Source: Streptomyces violascens | GTDB taxonomy: Bacteria; Actinomycetota; Actinomycetes; Streptomycetales; Streptomycetaceae | Direction: 5' to 3' | Assembly (NCBI RefSeq): GCF_014649955.1 | Contig: NZ_BMUA01000007.1 | Location: 62,001-126,000, forward strand | DNA length: 64,000 bases | Part shown: one piece after another, positions 50,240-58,463 of the stretch | How the letters are laid out: every line of letters starts with the position of its first letter | Position numbering within the stretch: position 1 is the first letter of the stretch | Notes under the pieces: model-generated | The model's input: only the letters and a program-made list of their open reading frames with translations | The model's database searches: none | What the model was told of the DNA's origin: nothing | Position numbers and translations under genes: made by a program

Positions 50240-51229
50240 TCAGATGAGGCCGAGCTCGCGGACCGCGTCGCGCTCCTCGGCGAGCTCCTTGACGGAGGCG
50301 TCGATGCGCTTGCGGGAGAACTCGTTGATGTCCAGGCCCTGGACGATCGAGTACTTGCCGTCCTTCACGGTGACCGGGAAGGAGGAGATGAGGCCCTCGG
50401 GGACGCCGTAGGAGCCGTCCGACGGGATGCCCATGGAGGTCCAGTCGCCCTCGGCGGTGCCGTTGACCCAGGTGTGCACGTGGTCGATGGCAGCGTTGGC
50501 GGCCGAGGCGGCCGAGGACGCGCCACGGGCCTCGATGATCGCCGCGCCGCGCTTGGCGACGGTCGGGATGAACTCGTCGGCCAGCCACTGCTCGTCGTTG
50601 ACGACCTCGGCCGCGTTCTTGCCGGCGATCTCCGCGTGGAAGATGTCGGGGTACTGGGTCGCCGAGTGGTTGCCCCAGATGGTCAGGCGCTTGATGTCGG
50701 AGACCGTGGTGCCGGTCTTCTTCGCCAGCTGCGAAATCGCCCGGTTGTGGTCCAGACGGGTCATGGCGGTGAAGCGCTCGGCCGGTACGTCCGGGGCCGA
50801 GGCCTGCGCGATGAGCGCGTTGGTGTTGGCCGGGTTGCCGACGACGAGGACCTTGATGTCGTCCGCGGCGTTGTCGTTGATGGCCTTGCCCTGCGGCTTG
50901 AAGATGCCACCGTTGGCGGACAGCAGGTCGCCGCGCTCCATGCCCTTGGTGCGCGGGCGGGCGCCGACGAGCAGGGCCACGTTGGCACCGTCGAAGGCGA
51001 CGTTCGCGTCGTCCGTGATGGTGATGTTGCGGAGCAGCGGGAAGGCGCAGTCGTCGAGCTCCATGGCGGTGCCCTCGGCGGCCTTCAGGGCCGGGGTGAT
51101 CTCCAGGAGGCGCAGGTTGACCGGCACGTCCGGGCCGAGCAGGTGACCGGAGGCGATGCGGAAGAGCAGCGCGTAGCCGATCTGGCCGGCCGCGCCGGTG
51201 ACGGTGACATTCACGGGAGTGCGGGTCAT
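50240..51229 (-). CDS. mdh: malate dehydrogenase
   Basis: A 329-residue NAD-dependent malate dehydrogenase of the TCA cycle. NVTVTGAAGQIGYALLFRIASG is the cofactor loop. VGARPRTKGMERGDLL holds the substrate-binding Arg loop, VVGNPANTNAL the NAD-binding segment, MTRLDHNRA the active Asp and Arg region, and IWGNHSATQYPD the catalytic His. ATG 51229 follows GGAGATCGC. Monocistronic, with terminators on both sides. Confidence 0.96.
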   Translation of the reverse strand: MTRTPVNVTVTGAAGQIGYALLFRIASGHLLGPDVPVNLRLLEITPALKAAEGTAMELDDCAFPLLRNITITDDANVAFDGANVALLVGARPRTKGMERGDLLSANGGIFKPQGKAINDNAADDIKVLVVGNPANTNALIAQASAPDVPAERFTAMTRLDHNRAISQLAKKTGTTVSDIKRLTIWGNHSATQYPDIFHAEIAGKNAAEVVNDEQWLADEFIPTVAKRGAAIIEARGASSAASAANAAIDHVHTWVNGTAEGDWTSMGIPSDGSYGVPEGLISSFPVTVKDGKYSIVQGLDINEFSRKRIDASVKELAEERDAVRELGLI

Positions 51230-51366
51230 GGCGATCTCCGTTAGAAACAGCGGGTGGTGGGGTGGTTGCCCCTCGTTTCCGGGCACCCCGTACGCCGGAA
51301 ACCTGACGTGCGACCGTCTGAATCTTGACGTGAAGAGATGTCCAGCGGTCAGGCTATCCGACCCTG

Positions 51367-51400
51367 GGCGTCCCACACCCCCGTACACCTGTGGGACGCC
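51367..51400 (-). terminator. terminator after the XRE-DUF2690 gene
   Basis: GGCGTCCCACA (51367-51377) and TGTGGGACGCC (51390-51400) form an 11-base perfect stem with a 12-base loop, 13 bases after the stop codon of the minus-strand gene at 51414 and upstream of mdh. Confidence 0.75.
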
Positions 51401-51413
51401 TCACGCTGATCGA

Positions 51414-52409
51414 TCATTGACCGGTAGTGGCCGTTCCCGCCTTGCCCGTGGCGCCCGCGGCGGCCTTTCCGGCGGCGCAGCCGCTCTTCCCGCTCTTCAG
51501 CGTGGCGCACGCCTTCGCGGCCGCCGGGCCGCTGACGGCGAGCATCTTGGTGTACGTGTCGCGGTACGCGTCCGCCACCACCGCCTCCCCCGCCGTGCCG
51601 CCCGAGCTGATCTGCACCCGGTCCCCCGGGGCGACCTGCTTGAGGCGGGCCCAGGCCGCCCCGCACGTCCTGCTGTAGCGCACCTCGACGACCGCGACGC
51701 CGACCTTGGCGCTCCCTACCGTCTGGACCAACTTGTCGGTGCAGCCCATCACTTCGGGGTCCTGACCGGTGCAGGAGGCGGCCACGCACTTGACCCCGGC
51801 GGGCAGCACGGGCGCCGGCGCGGAGTGGGTCGGGGTGGGCTTGGCCTGCTGCTTGCCGTCGCTCTTGCCGAGGTCGGTGAGGAGCACGGCGGACGTGATG
51901 ACGAGCAGCGCGCCGACCACCCCGGCCAGGAACATGACGATCCGGCGCCGGTGGTGGCCCGGGGCGGCGGGCGGCTTGGGGGCCCACTGCTTCGCCTGTT
52001 TCGGCCGCCGGTCGGTGAGCCCCGCGCTGGGCGTGTGGGCGCGCACCCCTCCCGGCGGCTCGGCCGGCCCGAACTCACCCAGCGCGGCCCGCGCCTGGGC
52101 GACCTGCGTGGCCCCCATGGTGCGGTCGTGCCGCTGCTCGGAGCGGCTCCAGGCCCGCTCGGCCAGCTCCCACATGGTGGTCAGATGGACGGGGTGGGTG
52201 CCGGTCACCTCGGCGAGCGCGAGGACGGCGGCCTTGGGGGCGAGGAGGCGGCCGCCGAGATACCGCTCCCAGGACGTCTTGCTGTACCCGGTCCGGTCGG
52301 CTATGGCGGCGACGCTGAGCCCGCTGCGGTCCACCAGCCTGCGCAGCTGGCTCGCGAACTCCCGCACCTGCGGGTCGAGTTCCTCCGGCAGCGCCTTCCA
52401 GCGAGGCAT
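51414..52409 (-). CDS. XRE regulator with membrane helix and DUF2690 domain
   Basis: A 331-residue protein. The N-terminal helix-turn-helix (VREFASQLRRLVDRSGLSVAAIADRTGYSKTSWERYLGGRLLAPK) is cytoplasmic. One membrane helix follows near residue 160 (IVMFLAGVVGALLVITSAVLL). Outside is a DUF2690 domain with four conserved Cys (CVAASCTGQDP, MGCTDKLVQTVG, YSRTCGAAWARL) and a Lys/Ala/Gly-rich tail. The layout suggests a membrane-bound regulator or sensor common in streptomycetes. ATG 52409 has GGGGGAAG upstream. Confidence 0.85.
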   Translation of the reverse strand: MPRWKALPEELDPQVREFASQLRRLVDRSGLSVAAIADRTGYSKTSWERYLGGRLLAPKAAVLALAEVTGTHPVHLTTMWELAERAWSRSEQRHDRTMGATQVAQARAALGEFGPAEPPGGVRAHTPSAGLTDRRPKQAKQWAPKPPAAPGHHRRRIVMFLAGVVGALLVITSAVLLTDLGKSDGKQQAKPTPTHSAPAPVLPAGVKCVAASCTGQDPEVMGCTDKLVQTVGSAKVGVAVVEVRYSRTCGAAWARLKQVAPGDRVQISSGGTAGEAVVADAYRDTYTKMLAVSGPAAAKACATLKSGKSGCAAGKAAAGATGKAGTATTGQ

Positions 52410-52499
52410 CGCTTCCCCCAATTTCCGTCACTACCCCCAGGGATGCACGGGCCCAGGATGTCAGTTCCCGCAGTGGTGCGCACCGGGACGAAGGAGGTG

Positions 52500-52690
52500 A
52501 CTGATGCGTCCACAGCGGTACGGCCAGCGGCGCCCGCACCCGGAAGGTGAGCGGCAGCCCGGCGAGTGCGACAAGCAGATGTCCCCAGGCGTCCAGCGGA
52601 TCCCAGCCCCGGCTCCCGGACTCCTTGCCGAGCACCGCGGAGGCCCCGGTGAGGGCCGGGCGGCAGGCCTCTACTGCCGCTGCTCCAGGG
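52500..52690 (-). pseudogene. remnant of a histidine kinase N-terminal region
   Basis: On the minus strand one frame reads RGWDPLDAWGHLLVALAGLP and then LTFRVRAPLAVPLW. This strongly recalls the first membrane part of streptomycete two-component sensor kinases (DPLDALGYALLALGALPLAFRRRAPL type). The frame continues upstream as protein-like sequence for about 20 residues, but the similarity stops abruptly after about 60 residues, and no kinase domain follows. Probably a decayed fragment. The rest of the gap 52410-52807 shows only a terminator. Confidence 0.4.
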
Positions 52691-52759
52691 GGATTTCAAC
52701 CCGGCGAGGGACGACCGGGGGCCGCACCGGCCGTAGGTTTTCCAGCAGCGGGACGGCGG

Positions 52760-52792
52760 CGCCCCGCACTCGCCGGGGGAGAGTGCGGGGCG
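52760..52792. terminator. hairpin after the DUF3017 gene
   Basis: CGCCCCGCACTC (52760-52771) pairs perfectly with 52781-52792 (12 bases, 9-base loop), 16 bases beyond the stop codon of the minus-strand DUF3017 gene. Confidence 0.75.
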
Positions 52793-52807
52793 GCTCGGTC
52801 CTTCGCC

Positions 52808-53302
52808 CTACCTGACCGTGAAGTGAACCGCGTCCTCGAGGAACGGCACGTTCAGCCACGGACGGGGCTGGGCCATCAGGGACAGCAGCACGATGGCAAG
52901 GCCGAGAACCCCGTACGTGGTGATGTCCGTGAAGCGGGACCGGACGGCCAGCATGCCGACCGACGGCAGCGTCCAGCGCAGGGCCGCGCCCGCCAGGAGA
53001 GCGGCGCCGATGATGACGAGCCCGACCCGGAAGGCCTGGCCGAACGGTTCGGTCGCCACCATGAGGAGCCCGAGGCCGACCGCGACCAGAACGGAGAGCA
53101 GCGGCCACTGGCGGGCGGGTGCGGACGCGTCCCCGGGTGCGGCACGGCCGCCGCCCTCGGGGCGCGCGGTGTCCCGTGTGACGGACGGGAACCGTCGCGA
53201 GCCGCCCTTGCGGGGCCGCGCCGGGGGCATGTCCGCGGCGGACTCGCCCGCGGCCGACGGCTCCGCGTCCTTGGACGGCTCGGGACTCGTACCAGCACCC
53301 AT
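52808..53302 (-). CDS. DUF3017 domain membrane protein
   Basis: A 164-residue protein with a charged N-terminal 65 residues and three predicted membrane helices: WPLLSVLVAVGLGLLMVATE, AFRVGLVIIGAALLAGAAL and ITTYGVLGLAIVLLSLMA. The FTDITTYGVLGLAIVLLS segment and the position right after folD are characteristic of DUF3017, an actinobacterial family of unknown role. ATG 53302 lies 19 bases after folD, so the two are co-transcribed. Confidence 0.87.
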   Translation of the reverse strand: MGAGTSPEPSKDAEPSAAGESAADMPPARPRKGGSRRFPSVTRDTARPEGGGRAAPGDASAPARQWPLLSVLVAVGLGLLMVATEPFGQAFRVGLVIIGAALLAGAALRWTLPSVGMLAVRSRFTDITTYGVLGLAIVLLSLMAQPRPWLNVPFLEDAVHFTVR

Positions 53303-53321
53303 GGGCCTCAGGCCTTTCCGG

Positions 53322-54182
53322 TCAGCCCGCGTCGGCGGCGAGCTCGGCCGCCTCGACGACGTTGACGAGCAGCTGGGCACGGGTCATCGGGCCGACGCCG
53401 CCCGGGTTCGGCGAGAGCCAGCCGGCGACCTCGGCGACGCCCGGGTGCACATCGCCGACGATCTTGCCGCTCTCGTCGCGGCTGACGCCGACGTCGAGCA
53501 CGGCCGCGCCCGGCTTCACGTCCTCCGGCTTGATGAGGTGCGGGACCCCGGCCGCGGCGATGACGATGTCGGCCTGCTTGAGGTGCGTCGACAGGTCACG
53601 GGTGCCGGTGTGGCACTGGGTGACCGTCGCGTTCTCGGAGCGGCGGGTGAGCAGCAGCGGCATGGAGCGCCCGATGGTGACACCGCGTCCGACCACGACG
53701 ACCTCGGCCCCGTTGATCTCCACACCGTGCTTGCGGAGCAACTGGATGATGCCGTACGGAGTGCAGGGCAGCGGGCCGGGCTCGTTGAGGACGAGGCGCC
53801 CGAGGTTCATCGGGTGCAGACCGTCGGCGTCCTTGGCCGGGTCCATCAGCGCCAGGATGCGGTTCTCGTCGATGCCCTTGGGCAGCGGCAGCTGGACGAT
53901 GTAGCCGGTGCACGCGGGGTCCTCGTTCAACTCCCGCACCACCGCCTCGATCTCGTCCTGCGTCGCGGTCGCGGGCAGCTCGCGCTGGATGGAGGCGATG
54001 CCGACCTGTGCGCAGTCGCGGTGCTTGCCCGCGACGTACTTCTGGCTGCCGGGGTCCTCCCCGACGAGTACGGTCCCCAGGCCGGGCGTGACGCCCCGTT
54101 CCTTCAGGGCCGCCACACGGACGGCCAGTTCGGATTTGATCGCTGCGGCGGTGGCCTTGCCATCGAGAATCTGGGCGGTCAT
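53322..54182 (-). CDS. folD: methylenetetrahydrofolate dehydrogenase/cyclohydrolase
   Basis: A 286-residue bifunctional enzyme that converts methylene- to formyl-tetrahydrofolate, feeding purN and purH. GSQKYVAGKHRDC holds the catalytic Lys. GYIVQLPLPKGID, KDADGLHPMNLG and PCTPYGIIQLL are family blocks, and VVVGRGVTIGRSM is the NADP loop, with the GRGVT variant common in actinobacteria. ATG 54182 is chosen because it begins MTAQILDGKATA and follows GGGAAA. Upstream is divergent from the RDD gene. No riboswitch was recognised here. Confidence 0.95.
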   Translation of the reverse strand: MTAQILDGKATAAAIKSELAVRVAALKERGVTPGLGTVLVGEDPGSQKYVAGKHRDCAQVGIASIQRELPATATQDEIEAVVRELNEDPACTGYIVQLPLPKGIDENRILALMDPAKDADGLHPMNLGRLVLNEPGPLPCTPYGIIQLLRKHGVEINGAEVVVVGRGVTIGRSMPLLLTRRSENATVTQCHTGTRDLSTHLKQADIVIAAAGVPHLIKPEDVKPGAAVLDVGVSRDESGKIVGDVHPGVAEVAGWLSPNPGGVGPMTRAQLLVNVVEAAELAADAG

Positions 54183-54387
54183 GTTTCCCATTCTTTCAGG
54201 GCGACGCTTGATCGCCCAAGTTGCACTTGCACAACACATCCAGCAACCGGCTGGACAAACTTATGTCTCGTTTAGAACGATGATCCGCGCAGTGCCGCGG
54301 GCAGTGCCGGGGGGCAAACCGCTCAGAACAGCTATTCCTCCGCTCGGGCCGCGTCGTCCCCGCAACACCAACGGAGGAAAATCCGTC

Positions 54388-55104
54388 ATGAGCTTCGGCG
54401 ACCCGAACAACCCCTACGGGCAGCAGCCCCAGCAGCCCCCGCAGGGCGGCAACCCGTACGGCCAGCAGCAGGGCCAGCCCGGCTACGGCTACCCGCAGGG
54501 CCAGCAGGGGGTGCCGCAGGGCGTGCCGCCGCAGCAGGGCTACGGTTACCCCCAGGCCCCCGGCCAGGCGCCACAGGGCTACGGTTACCCGCAGGCGCCC
54601 GGCATCCCCGGTGGACAGGCCCCCGAGGGCTACGCCAATGTGCCGGGCTTGGGTGTCGTCGAGGTCGGCAGCTACGGCGCCCGCTTCGGCGCCCGTCTGC
54701 TCGACATGATCTTCGCGTACATCGTGGTGATCATCCTCAACCTGATCATCCTCGGGTCCGCCTTCGGCACCGGCACCAAGAGCAGCGGTGTCGCCGTGGG
54801 CGCGATGCTCGGTTCGATCATCGTGTCGTTCCTGACGTTCATCTTCTACGACGTCATCTTCGTCTCCACGATGGGCACCACCCCGGGCAAGAAGATCCTC
54901 GGCATGCGGATCGTCAACTCCCGCACCGGCCAGAAGCCCAACTTCGGTGCCGCCCTGGTTCGTTGGGGCTTCCCCATCGGCCTCGGCTACATCACGTGCT
55001 TCCTCGGCTACGTGCTGATCGTCATCTCGCCCTTCTTCGACAACACCGGGCAGCTGCGCGGCTGGCACGACAAGGCCGCCAACACCCTGGTCATCAAGGG
55101 CTGA
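54388..55104 (+). CDS. RDD family membrane protein with proline/glutamine-rich head
   Basis: A 238-residue protein. The first 90 residues are a low-complexity Gly/Gln/Pro/Tyr region with repeated GYGYPQ units. Residues 100-238 are an RDD domain: FGARLLDMIFAYIVVIILNLII (Arg and Asp of the first helix), FIFYDVIFVSTMGTTPGKKILGMRIVN and WHDKAANTLV. Function unknown; some RDD proteins act as cation exchangers. ATG 54388 has GGAGGAAAA upstream. A terminator follows. Confidence 0.88.
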   Translation: MSFGDPNNPYGQQPQQPPQGGNPYGQQQGQPGYGYPQGQQGVPQGVPPQQGYGYPQAPGQAPQGYGYPQAPGIPGGQAPEGYANVPGLGVVEVGSYGARFGARLLDMIFAYIVVIILNLIILGSAFGTGTKSSGVAVGAMLGSIIVSFLTFIFYDVIFVSTMGTTPGKKILGMRIVNSRTGQKPNFGAALVRWGFPIGLGYITCFLGYVLIVISPFFDNTGQLRGWHDKAANTLVIKG

Positions 55105-55123
55105 TCACCCGGACCAGCACCCC

Positions 55124-55153
55124 GGGCCGCGCTCCTTCCGAGGGGCGCGGCCC
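55124..55153. terminator. terminator between the RDD gene and purH
   Basis: GGGCCGCGC (55124-55132) and GCGCGGCCC (55145-55153) form a 9-base stem with a 12-base loop. It is placed between convergent genes and has a short TT tract after the right arm. Confidence 0.75.
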
Positions 55154-55179
55154 TTCGCGTGTGCGGGGTCGGTGCGGGG

Positions 55180-56754
55180 TCAGTGGAAGAAGTGGCGCGT
55201 TCCGGTGAAGTACATCGTCACGCCCGCCTTCTTCGCCGCCTCGACCACCAGCTCGTCGCGGACCGAGCCGCCGGGCTGGACCACGGCCTTGACCCCGGCG
55301 TTCGCCAGGATCTCGAAGCCGTCGGGGAACGGGAAGAACGCGTCGGAGGCGGCGTACGAGCCCCGCGCGCGCTCCTCGCCGGCCCGCTCGACGGCGAGCT
55401 TCGCGGAGTCGACCCGGTTGACCTGGCCCATGCCGACACCGACCGAGGCGCCGTCCTTGGCGAGCAGGATCGCGTTGGACTTGACCGCGCGGCAGGCGAT
55501 CCAGGCGAAGGCGAGTTCCTTCAACTCGGCCTCGGACAGGGCCGCTCCGCTGGCCAGCGTCCAGTTCGCGGGGTCGTCGCCCTCGGCCTGGAAGACGTCG
55601 GTCTGCTGGAGCACCGCGCCGCCGGAGACCGCCTTGAGGTCACCGGGCTGGTGCGGGGTGCCGTCCACCTTGAGCACCCGGATGTTCTTCTTGCGGGCCA
55701 GCACCTCGACGGCGCCGTCCTCGTAGTCCGGGGCCGCGATGACCTCGGTGAAGATCTCGGCGACCTGCTCGGCCATCGCCACCGTCACCGGCCGGTTGAC
55801 GGCGATGACGCCGCCGAACGCGGAGAGCGGGTCGCACTCGTGGGCCTTGCGGTGGGCCGTGGCGAGGTCGGCGTCGACCGCGATGCCGCACGGGTTGGCG
55901 TGCTTGATGATCGCGACGCAGGGCTCGTCGTGGTCGTAGGCGGCGCGGCGCGCGGCCTCGGTGTCCACGTAGTTGTTGAAGGACATCTCCTTGCCGTGCA
56001 GCTGCTCGGCGTTGGCGAGCCCGCCCGGCTGTCCGTCGGTGTAGAGGGCCGCGGCCTGGTGCGGGTTCTCGCCGTAGCGCAGGGTCGACTTGCGCTCCCA
56101 GGTGCCGCCGAGGAACTCGGGCAGCGCGGCGTCGCCCTCCTCGGGCGCGTACACATTGGTCATCCAGGACGCCACGGCCACGTCGTACGCGGCGGTGTGC
56201 TGGAACGCTTCCGCCGCCAGGCGCTTGCGGGCGGTGAGGTCGAAGCCGCCGTTCTTGACGGCGTCGAGCACGGCCGCGTACCGCTGCGGGCTGGTGACGA
56301 CGGCGACCGAGGGGTGGTTCTTGGCGGCGGCGCGGACCATCGAGGGCCCGCCGATGTCGATCTGCTCGACGCACTCGTCGGGGCTCGCGCCGGAGGCGAC
56401 GGTCTCCTTGAACGGGTACAGGTTGACGACGACCAGCTCGAAGGGGCGCACGCCGAGCTCGTCGAGCTGCGCGCGGTGCGCGTCCAGGCGCAGGTCGGCG
56501 AGGATGCCCGCGTGCACCTTCGGGTGCAGCGTCTTGACCCGGCCGTCCAGGCACTCGGGGAACCCGGTGAGCTCCTCGACCTTGGTGACCGGCACCCCGG
56601 CGGCGGCGATCTTCGCGGCGGTCGACCCGGTGGACACCAGCTCGACCCCGGCCGCGTGCAGCCCTTGCGCCAGCTCCTCAAGACCCGTCTTGTCGTAGAC
56701 GCTGACCAGCGCCCGCCGGATGGGCTTGACGGTGTCCGTACTAACCGAGTTCAC
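55180..56754 (-). CDS. purH: bifunctional AICAR formyltransferase/IMP cyclohydrolase
   Basis: A 524-residue enzyme catalysing the last two steps of IMP synthesis. The N-terminal cyclohydrolase domain begins IRRALVSVYDKTGLEELAQGL and includes GRVKTLHPKVHAGILA. The transformylase domain includes LRYGENPHQAAALY, AIIKHANPCGIAV and SAFGGVIAVNRPV. GTG 56754 overlaps the end of purN by 14 bases, so purN-purH is one translationally linked unit. The length agrees with the usual 523 residues. Its substrate ZMP is the ligand of the riboswitch before glyA. Confidence 0.95.
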   Translation of the reverse strand: MNSVSTDTVKPIRRALVSVYDKTGLEELAQGLHAAGVELVSTGSTAAKIAAAGVPVTKVEELTGFPECLDGRVKTLHPKVHAGILADLRLDAHRAQLDELGVRPFELVVVNLYPFKETVASGASPDECVEQIDIGGPSMVRAAAKNHPSVAVVTSPQRYAAVLDAVKNGGFDLTARKRLAAEAFQHTAAYDVAVASWMTNVYAPEEGDAALPEFLGGTWERKSTLRYGENPHQAAALYTDGQPGGLANAEQLHGKEMSFNNYVDTEAARRAAYDHDEPCVAIIKHANPCGIAVDADLATAHRKAHECDPLSAFGGVIAVNRPVTVAMAEQVAEIFTEVIAAPDYEDGAVEVLARKKNIRVLKVDGTPHQPGDLKAVSGGAVLQQTDVFQAEGDDPANWTLASGAALSEAELKELAFAWIACRAVKSNAILLAKDGASVGVGMGQVNRVDSAKLAVERAGEERARGSYAASDAFFPFPDGFEILANAGVKAVVQPGGSVRDELVVEAAKKAGVTMYFTGTRHFFH

Positions 56755-57409
56755 CGATCTGAACCTTTCGTCCCTCAATGCGGTAGCCGTTACGGGCCAG
56801 GCGCCCCACGACATCGACGAGCAGCGCTCGCTCGACTTCCTTGATCCGCTCGTGCAGAGCGGCTTCATCGTCCTCGTCCCGGATCTCGACCACGCCCTGG
56901 GCGATGATCGGGCCGGTGTCGACGCCGTCGTCGACGAAGTGGACGGTGCACCCGGTGACCCTGGCGCCGTACGCGAGCGCGTCGCGGACGCCGTGGGCTC
57001 CGGGAAAACTGGGCAGAAGCGCGGGGTGGGTGTTGACCACACGCCCCCCGAACCGGGCGAGGAATTCCTTCCCCACGATCTTCATGAACCCGGCCGAGAC
57101 GACCAGGTCCGGCGCGTACGCGGCGGTCGCCTCCGCCAGCGCGGCGTCCCACTCCGCGCGCGAGCCGTGGTCCTTGACCCGGCACACGAAGGTCGGGATC
57201 CCGGCCCGCTCGGCGCGCTCCAGCCCGGCGATGGAATCCCGGTCGGCGCCGACGGCCACGATCTGGGCGCCGTATCCGTGCGGATCGTCGGCGATGGCGT
57301 CGAGCAGGGCCTGCAGATTCGTGCCGGACCCGGACACCAGGACCACAAGGCGGGCAGGGCGGTGCGTTTCGGGCGGTGAAGGGGACGCGGAGGGGGGCGG
57401 GGAGGCCAC
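56741..57409 (-). CDS. purN: phosphoribosylglycinamide formyltransferase
   Basis: A 222-residue formyl-folate-dependent enzyme of purine synthesis. LVVLVSGSGTNLQALLDAI is the phosphate-binding start, AGFMKIVGKEFL follows, NTHPALLPSFPGAHGVRDAL carries the catalytic Asn and His, and HFVDDGVDTGPIIAQ the Asp. A short Pro/Ser head precedes the domain. It uses GTG 57409, whose ribosome-binding site is weak. First gene of purN-purH, divergent from a membrane-protein gene across 272 bases. Confidence 0.95.
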   Translation of the reverse strand: MASPPPSASPSPPETHRPARLVVLVSGSGTNLQALLDAIADDPHGYGAQIVAVGADRDSIAGLERAERAGIPTFVCRVKDHGSRAEWDAALAEATAAYAPDLVVSAGFMKIVGKEFLARFGGRVVNTHPALLPSFPGAHGVRDALAYGARVTGCTVHFVDDGVDTGPIIAQGVVEIRDEDDEAALHERIKEVERALLVDVVGRLARNGYRIEGRKVQIGELG

Positions 57410-57427
57410 AGCGGGGCTCTTTCTCGC

Positions 57428-57454
57428 GGTCGTACGTCTTTGTGTGGTCGTACG
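57428..57454. repeat. direct repeat GGTCGTACG upstream of purN
   Basis: GGTCGTACG occurs at 57428-57436 and 57446-57454, an 18-base period, 19 bases before the purN start. Further right, TCACTTAC is repeated at 57597-57604 and 57610-57617 before the divergent gene. Either pair could be a regulator site; neither is a known motif to me. Confidence 0.4.
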
Positions 57455-57681
57455 AACGAATCGTGCCCCTCGATACGGGGAACTCTACGAAAGCGCCGAC
57501 CGTCAGCAACGATACCGGCACACCGGACGGCCCCCACGGGACGGGGGCCGGACCGCCAGGTAGCGTCTGGGAGGACGCCGCGAGACGAGACCTGTCTCAC
57601 TTACTTGTTTCACTTACATGCGAGATGTGACCCCCTGGCCCGACCGGCCGGTCGCGGGTCCGAGGGGAAGACGTTCACCAG

Positions 57682-58455
57682 ATGCCGGACCGACGCCACC
57701 AGCTGTTCGCAGCCCGCCAGTCCTCCACCCCCGGCTCCCCTCACTCGACGGACCCGGGGAACTCGGGGCCGCAGGGCACGGGAAGCGGCACGGGAGCGGG
57801 CCCCGCCGACGACAACCCCTTCGCCCCGCCGCCCGAGGGCCGCCCCGACCAGCCCTGGCAGCCGCGTCGCCCGGAATCGGGCGAGGGCCATGACCACCAG
57901 CAGGGTTCGCCCTGGGGCAGCCAGTGGAGCAACCAGCAGCCCGGCCGCGCGCCCGGCGGCTTCGGCCAGCGCCCCGAGCGTCCGGAGGGCGGCCCGGGCC
58001 AGAACCCGCCGCCGCCCGGCCCGCGCTGGGACCCCACGGACCCGGCCCAGCGCCGCGCCCGCTACGCGCTGCTCTCCGGGATGTGGGCGTTCTTCTTCGC
58101 CCTGTTCGACATGCCGGAGATCTCCCTCCTCCTGGGGGCGCTCGGCCTGTACTGGGCGATCAGCTCCCTGCGCGCCAAGCCGAAGCCCCCTCAGGCGCCG
58201 TCCGCCACGTCCCCGGCTCCCGCCGCTCCCGCCGTCCCGGCCCCGCCGCAGGGCAGGCCGCAGATGACGGCGGCGGTGACGGGCCTGGTCACGGCGGTCC
58301 TGGCGCTGACGGTGGTGGCGTCGACCTACACGATGCAGATCGTCTACCGCGACTACTACACGTGCGTGGACGACGCCCTGACCAAGTCGGGCCAGTTGGC
58401 CTGCAACGACCTCCTCCCGGAGAAGCTGGTCCCGCTGTTCGGGGTGAAGGAGTAG
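57682..58455 (+). CDS. proline-rich membrane protein of unknown function
   Basis: A 257-residue protein conserved next to purN in streptomycetes. The first 120 residues are low-complexity (Pro, Gly, Gln, Arg), ending in PRWDPTDPAQRRARYALLSGMWAFF. Two membrane helices follow (LLSGMWAFFFALFDMP and ISLLLGALGLYWAIS). After a Pro/Ala linker comes a third helix (MTAAVTGLVTAVLALTVVAS) and a short extracellular tail with YYTCVDDAL and LACNDLLP. ATG 57682 lacks a clear ribosome-binding site. Convergent with the PerM gene, 8 bases away. Confidence 0.78.
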   Translation: MPDRRHQLFAARQSSTPGSPHSTDPGNSGPQGTGSGTGAGPADDNPFAPPPEGRPDQPWQPRRPESGEGHDHQQGSPWGSQWSNQQPGRAPGGFGQRPERPEGGPGQNPPPPGPRWDPTDPAQRRARYALLSGMWAFFFALFDMPEISLLLGALGLYWAISSLRAKPKPPQAPSATSPAPAAPAVPAPPQGRPQMTAAVTGLVTAVLALTVVASTYTMQIVYRDYYTCVDDALTKSGQLACNDLLPEKLVPLFGVKE

Positions 58456-58463
58456 CCCTGGGC

